43,920 bases of DNA from Prevotella sp. (lineage in GTDB: Bacteria > Bacteroidota > Bacteroidia > Bacteroidales > Bacteroidaceae): NCBI GenBank assembly GCA_017430675.1, contig JAFRMM010000080.1:1-43920 (forward strand), written 5' to 3'. Positions within the stretch are counted from its first letter, which is position 1, and the number at the start of each line of letters is the position of its first letter. Below are positions 42,547-43,920 of this stretch, in pieces. The translations under genes and the position numbers were made by a program. Below the pieces are notes generated by a model. It made no database searches. It was not told where the DNA came from and was given only the letters and a program-made list of their open reading frames with translations.

Positions 42547-43737
42547 ATGACAAAGGTAACAATCTTGAAGAACAGCCGCAAGGCGGAGACACTCAGGCCG
42601 ACGGACCTGGAAAAGATCGTGCGTAGCATCCAGTTGTGCGAATACCAGCAGGAGGTGGATAACGTGCAGTACATCATGCTGACCACCAGGCTGACACGCC
42701 AGGAAGACGGCAGCATGGACGGGGCCAACAACTACACCGACAAGATCCCCCGCGTGTGCTTCGCCTCGGAAATGGAGAATCGCCAGCACCAGCGCATCCG
42801 CAAAGCATACACGGGACTGGTGCTGCTCGAGGTGAACAACCTGCAGAGCCGCGAGGAGGCCGTAGCCGTGCGACAGGGGGCAGCACTGATGCCACAGACG
42901 CTGCTGGCCTTCGTGGGAGCCAGTGGGGTGAGCGTGAAGATCGTGTGCCGAGGGGAATTGGTTCAGACCACCCCTGCCTCTCCTACTCAGGAGGGGAACA
43001 GGCTGCCGACAGATGAGGAGGAGATCGCCCGCTTCCACCTGAACCTCTATGAGAAGGCGCGGCTGGCCTATAACGCCCAACTCGGTGTGACCATCGACAA
43101 ACTGGAACCCCGTCTTGACCGCACCTGCTACCTGGGCTGCGACACGGGCGTGGCGTACAACCCTGAAGCCATACCTTTCTATACGGACGACTCCAGTCTG
43201 GCGCAGGTCCTGAAGCCGCTCAAGCCCAAGGACAGGACGGACGAGACACTCCCTGGGCGCGACCCATACCAGTCGATGCTGCTGATCTACCAGCACTGTC
43301 TGACAAAGGCCTACGACGATACGGCCGACCTGTCAGGAGAGCAGGAACGCACAGCGATAGTGGTGACCCGTCTGGCGGGCTATTGTCAGGAGTCTGGCCT
43401 CGACATGGCCTTCGCCCAGCGGCAGACGCTCTTCAGCCTGACACTCGGCAAGGACCCCGACGTGGTGCGCAAGACCTTCGACAATGCCTATCGCGAGAAG
43501 CACGAACGCCAGTATCGCCAGCGGATGAACATCGTCAAGCCGCTGAAGCACGTACCAGTGGAGACCCTGCTGACGATGAAGATCGACATGTTCCTCAACA
43601 CCAACTACGAACTGCGGAAGAATGTGATGCGGGGCGTGGCGGAGTACCGTCAGAGGACAGGGCTGGGCTTCGCCTTCCAGGACCTCATAGTCATGGGGAC
43701 AGGCACCTGGGTATGGGCGCCTGTCTTTGCATCATAG
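42547..43737 (+). pseudogene. Truncated BT4734/VirE-type primase-like protein
   Basis: A 396-aa product. The N-terminal half matches the BT4734-like/VirE_N domain of Bacteroidales primase-helicase proteins: IVRSIQLCEYQ, KIPRVCFASE, YTGLVLLEVNNL, TLLAFVGASGVSVKIVCRGE and RLDRTCYLGCDTGVAYNPEAIPFY. A linker region with ETLLTMKIDMFLNTNYELRKNVM follows, then GVAEYRQRTGLGFAFQDL. Full-length members continue here into a VirE/DUF3987-type helicase domain. This one instead runs for about 14 codons through a REP-like element (43687-43715) and stops at 43735-43737. The gene therefore appears cut off by the neighbouring REP/transposase unit. The intact promoter means the fragment may still be expressed. 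Confidence 0.75.
43687..43725. repeat. REP-like element with hairpin at transposase end
   Basis: The 29-bp element 43687-43715 matches the pair at 40.4 kb, with ATAG instead of GTAG at its foot. The stretch GACAGGCACC (43698-43707) pairs with GGCGCCTGTC (43716-43725) with one mismatch, making a REP-type stem-loop. It lies just past the stop of the minus-strand transposase fragment. Confidence 0.75.
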
Positions 43738-43920
43738 CGTTTTTGCTATATTTCTGATGGTCTCATAATTCATGCCAGTAACACGTGAGAGTTGTCTTGG
43801 CCTTGCATCGATAGAAAGCATAATCTCACGGATAATGCTTTTTCTCTTTTCTAATGTCAGAAGCTGGAAATCTGAAATGCTGCGAAGGCCACATGCGTTG
43901 ATGACAGCGTCTCTTACCTC
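43732..43920 (-). CDS. 3' end of probable REP-associated tyrosine transposase, partial
   Basis: On the minus strand an open frame enters from the right edge and ends with TGA at 43734-43732, giving 62 residues. The end of the peptide, IDARPRQLSRVTGMNYETIR and then NIAKTL, looks like the C-terminal helix-turn-helix of Bacteroidales Y1/IS200-like transposases of the RAYT group. The catalytic HUH and Tyr motifs would lie beyond the window. Support comes from the adjoining REP-like element and the matching pair at 40.4 kb. Its stop overlaps the VirE-like fragment's stop tail to tail. Confidence 0.55.
   Translation of the reverse strand, partial: EVRDAVINACGLRSISDFQLLTLEKRKSIIREIMLSIDARPRQLSRVTGMNYETIRNIAKTL

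Noticed and set aside
42445..43296. 283-codon minus-strand frame over the VirE-like gene
   Set aside because: Antisense to a recognisable domain with a good promoter; composition is that of a shadow frame.

Overview
The window looks like a chromosomal segment of a Bacteroidales bacterium, most likely a gut or rumen Prevotella or close relative. The evidence is the gene families present: GH31 and GH2 glycosidases, Reg_prop/Y_Y_Y periplasmic sensors, a BT4734/VirE-type primase fragment, a PorT-like outer-membrane barrel and a DUF1016 (YhcG) nuclease pair. The promoters agree: at least seven genes have a Bacteroidetes-type -7 box TAnnTTTG with a TTTG-like -33 box exactly 20 bases upstream. No rRNA, tRNA or CRISPR array was recognised.

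Layout. 0.2-8.8 kb is an envelope and transport block on the plus strand: an HAE1-type RND pump, its TolC-like outer-membrane lipoprotein, a Kef-type cation/proton antiporter, a PAP2 phosphatase fused to a probable outer-membrane barrel, and a small barrel protein. A YicI-like GH31 on the minus strand (9.0-11.3 kb) faces away from two sensor genes (11.4-13.9 kb): a kinase fragment without phospho-acceptor or ATPase domain, overlapping a complete Cache-HAMP-HisKA-HATPase kinase. A serine hydrolase lipoprotein, an iron-type alcohol dehydrogenase and an extended SDR/epimerase follow (14.0-17.3 kb), closed by a strong terminator.

17.3-26.1 kb is a visibly AT-richer accessory island. A DUF1016 nuclease gene stands at each edge. 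Inside, one good promoter precedes a tightly packed set: a 62-aa protein, a DUF2971 protein, three tandem diverged paralogues of about 220 aa that I do not recognise, an HSP90-like ATPase with a NO VEIN C-terminal nuclease-like domain, and a small two-helix membrane protein. This is the best candidate for an undescribed defence or immunity-type system. The second DUF1016 gene is bracketed by a 28-base identical direct repeat that includes its own leader, so it looks like an inserted cassette.

After the island come a Gfo/Idh/MocA oxidoreductase, then a convergent GH31(PA14)-GH2 operon (27.1-32.5 kb) whose enzyme pair fits xyloglucan side-chain removal but has no SusC/D. Next is a stand-alone GMP-synthase ATP-pyrophosphatase domain (32.7 kb). 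33.7-40.3 kb holds a LuxR-type response regulator and two paralogous periplasmic-propeller sensors. One of these has a kinase-like ATPase but no histidine and the other has no kinase, yet both end in the same acidic tail. The right end has a DUF234-type ATPase, hairpin repeats, a truncated VirE/BT4734 primase-like gene, and the 3' end of a probable REP-associated tyrosine transposase. Three matching 29-bp REP-like elements lie in this region, two of them as an inverted pair at 40.4 kb.
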